From Acidobacteriota bacterium (GTDB taxonomy: Bacteria > Acidobacteriota > Terriglobia > UBA7540), in contig QHZM01000319.1 of NCBI GenBank assembly GCA_003224665.1, positions 1 through 6,300 of the forward strand: DNA of 6,300 nucleotides, written 5' to 3'. Below, piece after piece: positions 1-5,162 of this stretch (the first letter of the stretch is position 1; each line of letters opens with the position of its first letter). A program made the translations under genes and the position numbers. The notes under the pieces are model-generated. The model saw nothing but the letters and a program-made list of their open reading frames with translations. It searched no databases and was not told the DNA's origin.

Positions 1-1149
1 CACAGTGGTGGGATAAATTTCGGAAATCACCAGCCAGAAAATCGGTCCCAGGCCGATGGCAAATGAAGCGAGATAGACGATCACATCGATGAGAATGGCG
101 CTACGCACGAGGTGGGTCATCCTGAACAAAAAGCCCAAATGGATCAAACTCAGGCCCATGCCGGCGATTCCGATCAGGAGCAAAGGCCTGCGGCCAACGC
201 GATCGAGGAGGAAAAGCGAAATGAGGGTGGCCAGAAAGTTCACGACACCGACCATCACCGTGGCCAGGATTGCGCTGGAAGCGCTTTGGAACCCCGCCAT
301 CTGGAGGATGATCGGTGTGTAATAGATGATGGTGTTGACACCGGTGATCTGCTGAAATATGGCCAGCCCCACGCCCACCACGAGCGGGCTTCGGAACCGC
401 GGCGCAAACAAGTCTCGGAATTTCAGTTTGTCGGTCTTGGTGACCTGCCGCAATTCCTCCAAATCGCGTTCCGCATCCTCGACGCTTTCGATCTGGGAAA
501 GCACCTTCAGGGACTGATCAAAGCGCTCCCGCGTAGCCAGCCAGCGCGGGCTCTCGGGAAGAAAAATCAGCGCGACGAGCAGCACGACGGAGGGGACTAC
601 CGCGCTGATAAACATTGCGCGCCAGTCGCCCGAGTCTGCGAAGAGATAGTCTACGTAGTAGGCTATCCCGATGCCGCTGACGATAGCGAGCTGATTGAGC
701 GTGACCAAGGCGCCGCGGATCTCGGTGGGCGCGAGTTCCGCTATGTAGAGCGGCGTAATCATGGAGGTAATCCCCACGGCCAGCCCTACCAGAAAACGCG
801 CCGCCAGGAACACCCCCAGGCTGTGGGCCATCCCCGTCACAACCGCGAAAACCCCGAAAATGATTGCCGTCAGCATCAATACCGGCTTTCGTCCTAACCG
901 GTCGCCGAGACACCCGCCGGCGGCCGCCCCAACAGCCGCCCCCGCAAGCACAATGCTTACGGCCAATTCGACCTGGATGGAAGTGAAGTGGAACTCCTGG
1001 CGGACGAACAGGATTGCGCCTGAAATGACGCTCGTGTCATAACCGAATAGGAGGCCGCCGACCGCCGCTGTTATGGCAACCAGTAATGAACGAGCGCGCC
1101 AACGACTCTTGAGAAGCACCTTGTCTTGCCGTTCTAACGGAGAGTGCAT
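1..1149 (-). CDS. MFS sugar-porter family permease, C-terminus beyond window edge
   Basis: Inner-membrane sugar transporter of the major facilitator superfamily, sugar porter family (relatives include XylE, AraE and GalP, usually sugar:H+ symporters). I translated the minus strand: 383 codons are in the window with no stop, and family members usually have about 450-490 residues, so roughly the last two or three helices are missing. Family signatures appear in order: GYDTSVISGA (36-45, helix 1), GDRLGRK (82-88, loop 2-3), PESPRWL (198-204, after helix 6), QQITGVN followed by IIYY (266-277, helix 7 sugar-binding motif), DRVGRR (316-321, loop 8-9, repeat of the first loop motif) and WLVISEIYP (372-380, helix 10). 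The start is ATG at 1149-1147, preceded by GAGG at 1158-1155 with a 5-nt gap. It lies 172 bases downstream of the SDR gene on the same strand and could be co-transcribed. The family assignment is firm; the actual sugar is unknown. Confidence 0.95.
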   Translation of the reverse strand, partial: MHSPLERQDKVLLKSRWRARSLLVAITAAVGGLLFGYDTSVISGAILFVRQEFHFTSIQVELAVSIVLAGAAVGAAAGGCLGDRLGRKPVLMLTAIIFGVFAVVTGMAHSLGVFLAARFLVGLAVGITSMITPLYIAELAPTEIRGALVTLNQLAIVSGIGIAYYVDYLFADSGDWRAMFISAVVPSVVLLVALIFLPESPRWLATRERFDQSLKVLSQIESVEDAERDLEELRQVTKTDKLKFRDLFAPRFRSPLVVGVGLAIFQQITGVNTIIYYTPIILQMAGFQSASSAILATVMVGVVNFLATLISLFLLDRVGRRPLLLIGIAGMGLSLIHLGFLFRMTHLVRSAILIDVIVYLASFAIGLGPIFWLVISEIYPTTV

Positions 1150-1154
1150 ATTCG

Positions 1155-1158
1155 CCTC
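1155..1158 (-). promoter_or_regulatory. Shine-Dalgarno site for the MFS permease
   Basis: Minus-strand GAGG sits 5 nt before the ATG at 1149 and supports that start. It directly follows a run of six C (G6 on the plus strand, 1159-1164). A longer purine stretch, AAGGAAGG (1176-1169), lies further upstream but is too distant to be the main ribosome site for this ATG. Confidence 0.5.
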
Positions 1159-1280
1159 GGGGGGAGGGCCTTCCTTAAGTCGGATCGGTGCGGCTGCCGG
1201 GCGCGGGGGACCACCGCGCTGTGCCCTTGCCAGTCTGGTGGTCTCTCAAACGCGGCGCTAAACCCCTGGAGAAAGGGATC

Positions 1281-1302
1281 GGTCCGCCGCCGAGATCGGA
1301 CC
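1281..1302. repeat. Perfect 6-bp inverted repeat in the SDR-MFS gap
   Basis: GGTCCG (1281-1286) and CGGACC (1297-1302) are exact inverted repeats around a 10-nt loop, about 20 bases after the SDR stop codon in the direction of transcription. In the minus-strand transcript it would form a short GC-rich hairpin. No T-run follows, so it is not a standard intrinsic terminator. It could stabilise the 3' end of the SDR message or be chance. The rest of the 172-base gap shows no promoter that I can support. Confidence 0.35.
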
Positions 1303-1321
1303 TTTACTTCGCTGCTTGATT

Positions 1322-2116
1322 TCAGTCCATGGGATAAAGGCTGCAGCCTCCGTCGATGAGGAGTGTGGCCCCGGTCATGTAATCCGACGCGTCCGAACAA
1401 AGGAATATCAATGCGTCGGCGACCGATTCGGGAGGCTGCATAAACCCCAAGGGGATAGCTTTCTCTGCGCGACGACGGTAATCGGGCTCGGTTTCCCATT
1501 GCCGCTTGGCCATGCCTACGGCCACAATGCCTGGCGCGATTGCGTTGACCCGTATTCCCTTCGCGGCCAGCTCTCGCGCCATGCCTCGCATGAGCATCTT
1601 CATCCCGCTCTTCGAAACCGTGTACGGCGTAATTTCCGGCCAGGGTACGTCCTGAACCCAAGAAGAAGTAAAAATAATCTTCCCTTTGATCCCTTGCTGA
1701 ACCATTACGCTCGCGGCCGACTGAGCAACCAAGAACGCACCCTTCAGATTGAGTGCCAGGGTCTCGTCCCAGTCCCGTTCCGAGCATTCGAGGATCGGGC
1801 CCGGTCTTACCAACCCGGCATGGCAGAGGGCCACATCCAGACGACTCAAGAATTTAATCGTTCGACTCACCAGAGACCGGGCTTCCAACGAATTTGTTAT
1901 GTCAGCCCTGATGTAGCGGCAGCGCTCGGCCGGGCAGCCGGTGGCTGCAATCCAGTGTCCGGCCTCGTCTTCAGGCACGACATCGTTCACCACAAGGCGA
2001 GCCGCGTGTGCCAAGAGCCGCTCGGCAACGACCTTGCCGATGCTGCCTAGCCCTCCGGTGATCAGAATATTCTTGCCCTTGAGGCAATCTCTCGAAAAGG
2101 TCGGCATGGCAAACAT
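1322..2116 (-). CDS. Short-chain dehydrogenase/reductase (classical SDR), probably NAD-dependent
   Basis: Cytoplasmic oxidoreductase of the classical SDR family, 264 residues (typical about 250). The Rossmann dinucleotide motif TGGLGSIG is at 20-27. An acidic D45 at the end of the second strand (VVND) is known in this family to favour NAD(H) over NADP(H). The catalytic set is visible: N123 (ALNLKGAF), S152 (TSS, 13 residues before the tyrosine), Y165 and K169 (PYTVSK). The C-terminus has the usual GATLLIDGG. Odd: the structural NNAG motif reads CHAG (98-101). The start is uncertain. The first ATG (2116) has no well-spaced ribosome site, whereas the fourth codon (ATG at 2107) is preceded by AGGA with an 8-nt gap, so a 261-residue protein is more likely. 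It sits between the DUF4380 and MFS genes on the same strand, suggesting action on the imported sugar or its lactone or acid. The family is firm, the substrate unknown. Confidence 0.95.
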   Translation of the reverse strand: MFAMPTFSRDCLKGKNILITGGLGSIGKVVAERLLAHAARLVVNDVVPEDEAGHWIAATGCPAERCRYIRADITNSLEARSLVSRTIKFLSRLDVALCHAGLVRPGPILECSERDWDETLALNLKGAFLVAQSAASVMVQQGIKGKIIFTSSWVQDVPWPEITPYTVSKSGMKMLMRGMARELAAKGIRVNAIAPGIVAVGMAKRQWETEPDYRRRAEKAIPLGFMQPPESVADALIFLCSDASDYMTGATLLIDGGCSLYPMD

Positions 2117-2119
2117 CCT
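2116..2119 (-). promoter_or_regulatory. Shine-Dalgarno site that favours the inner SDR start (ATG at 2107)
   Basis: Minus-strand AGGA at 2119-2116 overlaps the first ATG and lies 8 nt before the in-frame ATG at 2107-2105. This spacing is good for the inner start and impossible for the outer one. A second purine run, AAGGAAGG (2138-2131), is about 14 nt before the outer ATG and is poorly spaced for it. Confidence 0.45.
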
Positions 2120-2179
2120 GGCCCGGCGGGCCTTCCTTGTTCCAGCAGGACGCTAAAAAAGTTCCGGGGCGCGGGGAAA

Positions 2180-2200
2180 GGCGGGCGTTCAAGCCCCGCC
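2180..2200. repeat. GC-rich hairpin in the DUF4380-SDR gap, possible weak terminator or attenuator
   Basis: GGCGGG (2180-2185) and CCCGCC (2195-2200) form a perfect 6-bp stem with a 9-nt loop. In the minus-strand transcript the right arm of this stem can alternatively pair: GCGGGG (2199-2194) with CCCCGC (2175-2170), so two exclusive folds are possible. A T6 tract on the minus strand (2160-2155) lies downstream of both folds, but 9 or more bases from either stem. This is too far for a classical intrinsic terminator. The rest of the 215-base gap (2117-2331) has no promoter that I can support. Confidence 0.3.
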
Positions 2201-2331
2201 CAAACGGAAATCAAAAAATCAACTCTTCTGTTTTCTTTTCGGCCTCCGTCCGGTGGGGTTAAAACACATCCCTTCCCTTTGCGACGGAATGAGTTTTACA
2301 CGCTCCCGCTAAGGGTCGCTACGGCCGAACA

Positions 2332-3588
2332 TCAGCAGACCGTGGCATGGTCCACGGTCCCGAGCAACTTCCCGTCCGGACGCCTGAGTCTTAGACTGAT
2401 TTGCGACAAACCATCCTCATACGGAAAAAGCTGGTCCACCACGCAGGGTACGAGCGGCGTCGCCGCGCCCAGGACGTGCGCCTTCTCCTTTCCGGCCCTG
2501 TAAGTGCCCACTAATTCCGCAACCGCGGCATGGAATAAACCAAACGACCCGGTCACTCGCAATTGTTTCTCCCGATGTTGAACTTCCAAAGCTCGAGCGA
2601 CAGCACCGCAATCCTCAACCCTTAAGACCGCATCCGCGTCTATCGCCGTGCAATGCCAGGCGGAGTGGAAGGTGTACTCCTGACCGGGTTGCAGCTCCGC
2701 CAGCGGGCTGAGCACTTCAGTTTCCAAGAACGGATCGCAGCCGTTGGGGTCCTTCTGCGTCTCCATTCTGTCGCCGTGAATCGTATAGGAACCGCGACCG
2801 TTAACCCAAAGCTCCAGTGGAGCGCCGTCGGGATAAGGTACGCCGGGAAAAAGCTGAAACGTTTCCACATGAGCGATGCGGCGCTGTGAGTCCAGCGTAG
2901 CCACCCAACCGTCTTCCGGTCTAACGGCGAACTTTGCTACCTGGTCAGCATAGCGGAGCCGCCAAAGCTTCGTATCCGGATCCAGGCGGATCGAGGCATA
3001 AGCTTGATCGCCCAACATCTGGCGATACGTTCTCGCGCGAGTAAACACTGCAATGTCCCCGTTCACCGCATGTTGAGTGACTTGCCAGATTCCCCAACGC
3101 ACCGGACGCGCCGCCGTATTGCGCATCGTATGGCGAATGTGCACCGTGGTTGTATCCTGGAAAATGCGGAGCTCGCGGGCAAAGGTCAGTCCGGTATAAT
3201 CGTCTGCAGGGCTTTCGAGAAGGACAGCCGCGGTTTCGCTCTTGTCATCAAGAATCCGGCACGAGTAAGCCCCGCCGTCAAGGGCCGGATCTGGAGGCCC
3301 CGGCCATTCCGCGTCGCTCGACCACCCCTGGGGAGCGGGCCAAACTTTGCTGCCTCCGTAATTCTTCCAACCTGAGTCAAAATTGTTTTGTTCTGGGCTG
3401 TAAACACGCCCGAGATGACGAGGGTTGACGTAAAAGCAATCTTGCGCCCCCAGGCGCAACTGAATGACGCGACCGCCTATTTCTGGCACAATAAATAGTT
3501 TAAAAAGCCCGTTTCCCAGCCCAATTGCGTTCCAACCGCTGTAAATTTCCCTTGTGATTGAGCACGGAGAATTGCTATCGAGGGCCAT
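2332..3588 (-). CDS. DUF4380 domain protein, galactose-mutarotase-like fold
   Basis: A 418-residue protein matching the DUF4380 family, which belongs to the galactose-mutarotase/glycoside-hydrolase-type carbohydrate-binding fold. Features recalled for this family are visible: an N-terminal strand pair ending in VPEIGGR (34-40), the block NNFDSGWKNYGGSKVWPAPQ (68-87), WPGPPDP (95-101) followed by LDGG (103-106), then a long beta-rich body with RWGIWQVTQ (near 162-170). There is no signal peptide or membrane segment, so it is predicted cytoplasmic. No catalytic residues can be named, since the family has no assigned reaction; binding or anomer interconversion of a sugar is an inference from the fold. 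ATG at 3588 is the only ATG before the conserved region. Its ribosome site is poor (AGGA abuts the ATG). It is the first gene of the minus-strand set and is divergent from the LacI-type regulator, with a candidate operator inside its promoter. Confidence 0.88.
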   Translation of the reverse strand: MALDSNSPCSITREIYSGWNAIGLGNGLFKLFIVPEIGGRVIQLRLGAQDCFYVNPRHLGRVYSPEQNNFDSGWKNYGGSKVWPAPQGWSSDAEWPGPPDPALDGGAYSCRILDDKSETAAVLLESPADDYTGLTFARELRIFQDTTTVHIRHTMRNTAARPVRWGIWQVTQHAVNGDIAVFTRARTYRQMLGDQAYASIRLDPDTKLWRLRYADQVAKFAVRPEDGWVATLDSQRRIAHVETFQLFPGVPYPDGAPLELWVNGRGSYTIHGDRMETQKDPNGCDPFLETEVLSPLAELQPGQEYTFHSAWHCTAIDADAVLRVEDCGAVARALEVQHREKQLRVTGSFGLFHAAVAELVGTYRAGKEKAHVLGAATPLVPCVVDQLFPYEDGLSQISLRLRRPDGKLLGTVDHATVC

Positions 3589-3653
3589 TCCTGTAAGATA
3601 CGATTTCCCGACCGTTCCGGCTTCAGCGAGCCGAGCAGGCTCGACGCTCGAGA

Positions 3654-3683
3654 AATATAGCGTTAATGTACACGCAGCGGCAA
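3654..3683 (-). promoter_or_regulatory. Candidate promoter of the DUF4380 gene
   Basis: On the minus strand TTGCCG (3683-3678) and TATATT (3659-3654) are separated by 18 nt, resembling sigma-70 boxes (4/6 and 5/6 matches to TTGACA/TATAAT). Transcription would begin near 3647 and leave a leader of about 60 nt before the ATG at 3588. The spacer is almost entirely occupied by the candidate operator at 3660-3675. This is a pattern call only. Confidence 0.5.
3660..3675 (-). promoter_or_regulatory. Candidate LacI-type operator, copy in the DUF4380 promoter
   Basis: The minus strand reads GCGTGTACATTAACGC. It matches the copy in front of the receptor gene at 15 of 16 positions (16 of 17 with the preceding T) and the copy near the regulator gene at 12 of 16. 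The outer arms GCGT/ACGC are an exact inverted repeat. It fills the interval between the -35 and -10 boxes, a position where a bound repressor would exclude RNA polymerase. Confidence 0.6.
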
Positions 3684-3749
3684 GTGCTTTTCGCGCCGGT
3701 ACCCTCGAGTGTCAGGTGGTCACAGGCCATCGTGGAGGACAAAGGGATC

Positions 3750-3765
3750 GCGTTAACCTTAACGT
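3750..3765 (+). promoter_or_regulatory. Candidate LacI-type operator, copy upstream of the regulator gene
   Basis: GCGTTAACCTTAACGT is the most symmetric of the three copies. CGTTAA and TTAACG are perfect inverted arms around CC (3751-3764). It matches the receptor copy at 13 of 16 positions. It ends 14 bases before the -35 box of the regulator promoter, and its centre is 90 bp from the centre of the copy in the DUF4380 promoter. It could serve autoregulation or cooperative looping with that copy. Confidence 0.55.
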
Positions 3766-3779
3766 GAAATCGAGGATTT

Positions 3780-3812
3780 TTGACAGCCGGGAACCCCCCC
3801 GTCGATTATAAT
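3780..3812 (+). promoter_or_regulatory. Candidate promoter of the LacI-type gene, 21-nt spacer with C7 tract
   Basis: Perfect consensus boxes TTGACA (3780-3785) and TATAAT (3807-3812) are present, but the spacer is 21 nt instead of about 17, and it contains seven consecutive C (3794-3800). If used, transcription begins near 3819, leaving a leader of about 18 nt before the ATG at 3837. That rules out the upstream ATG at 3780, which lies within the promoter. The long spacer makes promoter strength doubtful. Confidence 0.5.
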
Positions 3813-3836
3813 CTCTACCGGAAACGGGATTTGTCG

Positions 3837-4934
3837 ATGCGGAAGATCGGCATTCACGACATCGCCAGGCTGGCGCGGGTGTCCATTGGAACTGTAGACC
3901 GCGCTCTACACGGTCGCAAGAGGATTAGCGAAAAAACCCGCACACGGGTTCTGCGCATCGCCAAAGAATTAGCCTACAGGCCCAATCTGGCGGCCCGCGC
4001 TTTATCGGTCGCAAGACCGGCCATCCGCATCGGCGTTTGCATCCCTCGTGAACTCCATTTCTTTTATGACCAGGTTCTCCACGGACTCCTCGCGGAAGCA
4101 CGACGCTACGAACACCTGGGCGTTGATTTGATTTATCGCCCTGTGGATCGGCTGGGGTTAGGCGAATCCGAAAAGGTGAAAGAACTTCTGGCCAGCGAAA
4201 TAGAAGCTTTGGTTGTTACTCCGGCGAATCCCGAGCAGCTCAGCCCGCTGATCAATGAGGCTGAGAAGAAAGGCGTTCGAGTAATTTGTGTTGCCACGGA
4301 CGCGCCTGCGAGTAGCCGTTCTACGGTGGTGTGTGTGGAACCCGAACTTAACGGGAGAATGGCGGGAGAATTGATGGGCAGGTTCGTTCCCCCTCACTCG
4401 CAAGTGGCCATTGTTACGGGAATGTTGAGCACCGAGGACCATCGAAAAAAAGTTCAAGGGTTCTCCGAGGTGTTTCCTCAGGTTTGTACAGGCGCTCAGG
4501 TCGTTGAGGTGCTGGAGGGCCACGAGGACGAGGACGAAACCTTCCTGAAATGTCTCGAGCTGCTTGGCAAATTGAAATGCCTTGCCGGACTTTATGTGAA
4601 CACCGCCAACTGCCTGCCTGTCTGCCGCGCCCTCAGCGCGCTCGGGCTTGCCGGGAAAATTAAACTCATCGCCACGGACGTCTTCAAGGAAATGGTTCCG
4701 TATTTTGAAAAAGGAACGATTGTTGCCTCTATCTATCAGCGCCCCTATGTGCAAGGTCAGAGCGCGGTTCGATTGGTCATAGATCACCTCGTCAGCGGGC
4801 GGCCAATTCCGCCTACCTACTATTTGAATCCCGGTGTCGTCATACGCTCCAACCTGCACCTGTTTCGCGAAATCCTCCACCCCGAAGCCACAGATTTGCA
4901 TAGCCCGCCGTCTGCGACCCTGGGGGCCTTTTGA
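3837..4934 (+). CDS. LacI-family transcriptional regulator
   Basis: A 365-residue DNA-binding repressor, the usual family length (about 330-370). From ATG 3837 the N-terminus aligns without gaps to E. coli LacI as I recall it: D8-A10, the turn V15-S16, recognition helix I17 G18 T19 V20 D21 R22, then T34 R35, L45, Y47, P49 N50 and hinge leucine L56. The base-reading positions 17 and 18 are I and G, compared with Y and Q in LacI, so a different operator is expected. Residues from about 62 onward (IRIGVCIP) form a periplasmic-binding-protein-like sensor domain, similar in style to the sugar-binding Peripla_BP_4 group. An ATG at 3780 would add 19 residues, but it overlaps the -35 box and the extension is not part of the HTH. 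The ribosome site is weak (GGGA, 7 nt before the ATG). It is divergent from DUF4380 and just before the receptor gene; it probably controls both through the repeated palindrome. The effector is probably a sugar, identity unknown. Confidence 0.93.
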   Translation: MRKIGIHDIARLARVSIGTVDRALHGRKRISEKTRTRVLRIAKELAYRPNLAARALSVARPAIRIGVCIPRELHFFYDQVLHGLLAEARRYEHLGVDLIYRPVDRLGLGESEKVKELLASEIEALVVTPANPEQLSPLINEAEKKGVRVICVATDAPASSRSTVVCVEPELNGRMAGELMGRFVPPHSQVAIVTGMLSTEDHRKKVQGFSEVFPQVCTGAQVVEVLEGHEDEDETFLKCLELLGKLKCLAGLYVNTANCLPVCRALSALGLAGKIKLIATDVFKEMVPYFEKGTIVASIYQRPYVQGQSAVRLVIDHLVSGRPIPPTYYLNPGVVIRSNLHLFREILHPEATDLHSPPSATLGAF

Positions 4935-4943
4935 GCGCCCCCA
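4921..4943 (+). other. Stem-loop spanning the stop codon of the LacI-type gene
   Basis: TGGGGGC (4921-4927) and GCCCCCA (4937-4943) are perfect 7-bp inverted arms around a 9-nt loop that contains the TGA stop (4932-4934). No T-run follows, so it is not a classical intrinsic terminator. It may protect the 3' end of the message or weakly limit read-through into the receptor gene. Confidence 0.4.
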
Positions 4944-5077
4944 ACGGGCACCTGAGTACTGGAGGCAGCGGCGCGCCTACGCGTCTCAGCCAACTCTTAG
5001 GCATGCGCGGCTGTCCGGGAGGAATTTTTTCCTGCCGACATCGTGTTAACTTACCAGGAAAGTGCAGGCGCTTAGAA

Positions 5078-5092
5078 GTTTCGGCGGGAAAC
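5078..5092. repeat. Short inverted repeat upstream of the receptor promoter
   Basis: GTTTC (5078-5082) and GAAAC (5088-5092) flank GGCGG. The repeat lies 25 bases upstream of the receptor -35 box, where an activator or second repressor could bind. With only 5-bp arms it may be chance. It does not resemble the 16-bp palindrome. Confidence 0.2.
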
Positions 5093-5117
5093 GAGACGCG
5101 CTGGGCGAAAATTTCGC

Positions 5118-5146
5118 TTGACAAGGTCCGGGCGGAGTTGTAAGGT
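5118..5146 (+). promoter_or_regulatory. Candidate promoter of the TonB-dependent receptor gene
   Basis: TTGACA (5118-5123) is followed after exactly 17 nt by TAAGGT (5141-5146), a -10-like hexamer keeping T1, A2 and T6. Transcription would begin near 5153, inside the candidate operator. The -10 hexamer is itself repeated as ACCTTA (5153-5158, inverted) and TAAGGT (5171-5176, direct). Confidence 0.5.
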
Positions 5147-5162
5147 GCGTGTACCTTAACGC
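5147..5162 (+). promoter_or_regulatory. Candidate LacI-type operator, copy at the receptor transcription start
   Basis: GCGTGTACCTTAACGC; with flanking bases the arms extend to TGCGT (5146-5150) and ACGCA (5159-5163), an exact 5-bp inverted repeat with an 8-nt centre. It is 15/16 identical to the DUF4380 promoter copy and 13/16 to the copy upstream of the regulator gene. It abuts the -10 box and covers the predicted start of transcription, a classical repressor position. Confidence 0.6.

Noticed and set aside
112..897. 261-codon plus-strand open frame
   Set aside because: It lies antisense to the MFS permease, whose minus-strand translation carries all sugar-porter motifs. The plus-strand product is rich in H, R, Q and D without any recognisable motif.
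1281..1302. Intrinsic terminator between the SDR and MFS genes
   Set aside because: The dyad is perfect but has a 10-nt loop and no T-run on the transcribed side, so only an inverted repeat is claimed.
1316..2050. 244-codon plus-strand open frame, and the 217-codon minus-strand frame at 1134-1787
   Set aside because: Both overlap the SDR gene in other frames. The SDR frame has the cofactor and catalytic motifs; these do not resemble a protein family.
2305..2320. Possible fourth operator, GCGACCCTTAGCG on the minus strand between the DUF4380 and SDR genes
   Set aside because: It shares CCTTA and CG with the palindrome, but the half-site spacing is about 3 bases shorter and the arms are not inverted repeats of the same half-site.
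3780..3836. Upstream ATG start adding 19 residues to the LacI-type regulator
   Set aside because: The ATG overlaps the TTGACA box, the extension contains the TATAAT box, and the gap-free alignment to LacI begins exactly at the ATG at 3837.
4158..4901. 247-codon minus-strand open frame
   Set aside because: It is antisense to the sensor domain of the LacI-type regulator, which is clearly the coding frame.
5045..5050. GTTAAC palindrome upstream of the receptor promoter as another operator
   Set aside because: Only the 6-bp core is symmetric and flanking bases do not match the 16-bp consensus. A 6-bp palindrome is expected by chance.
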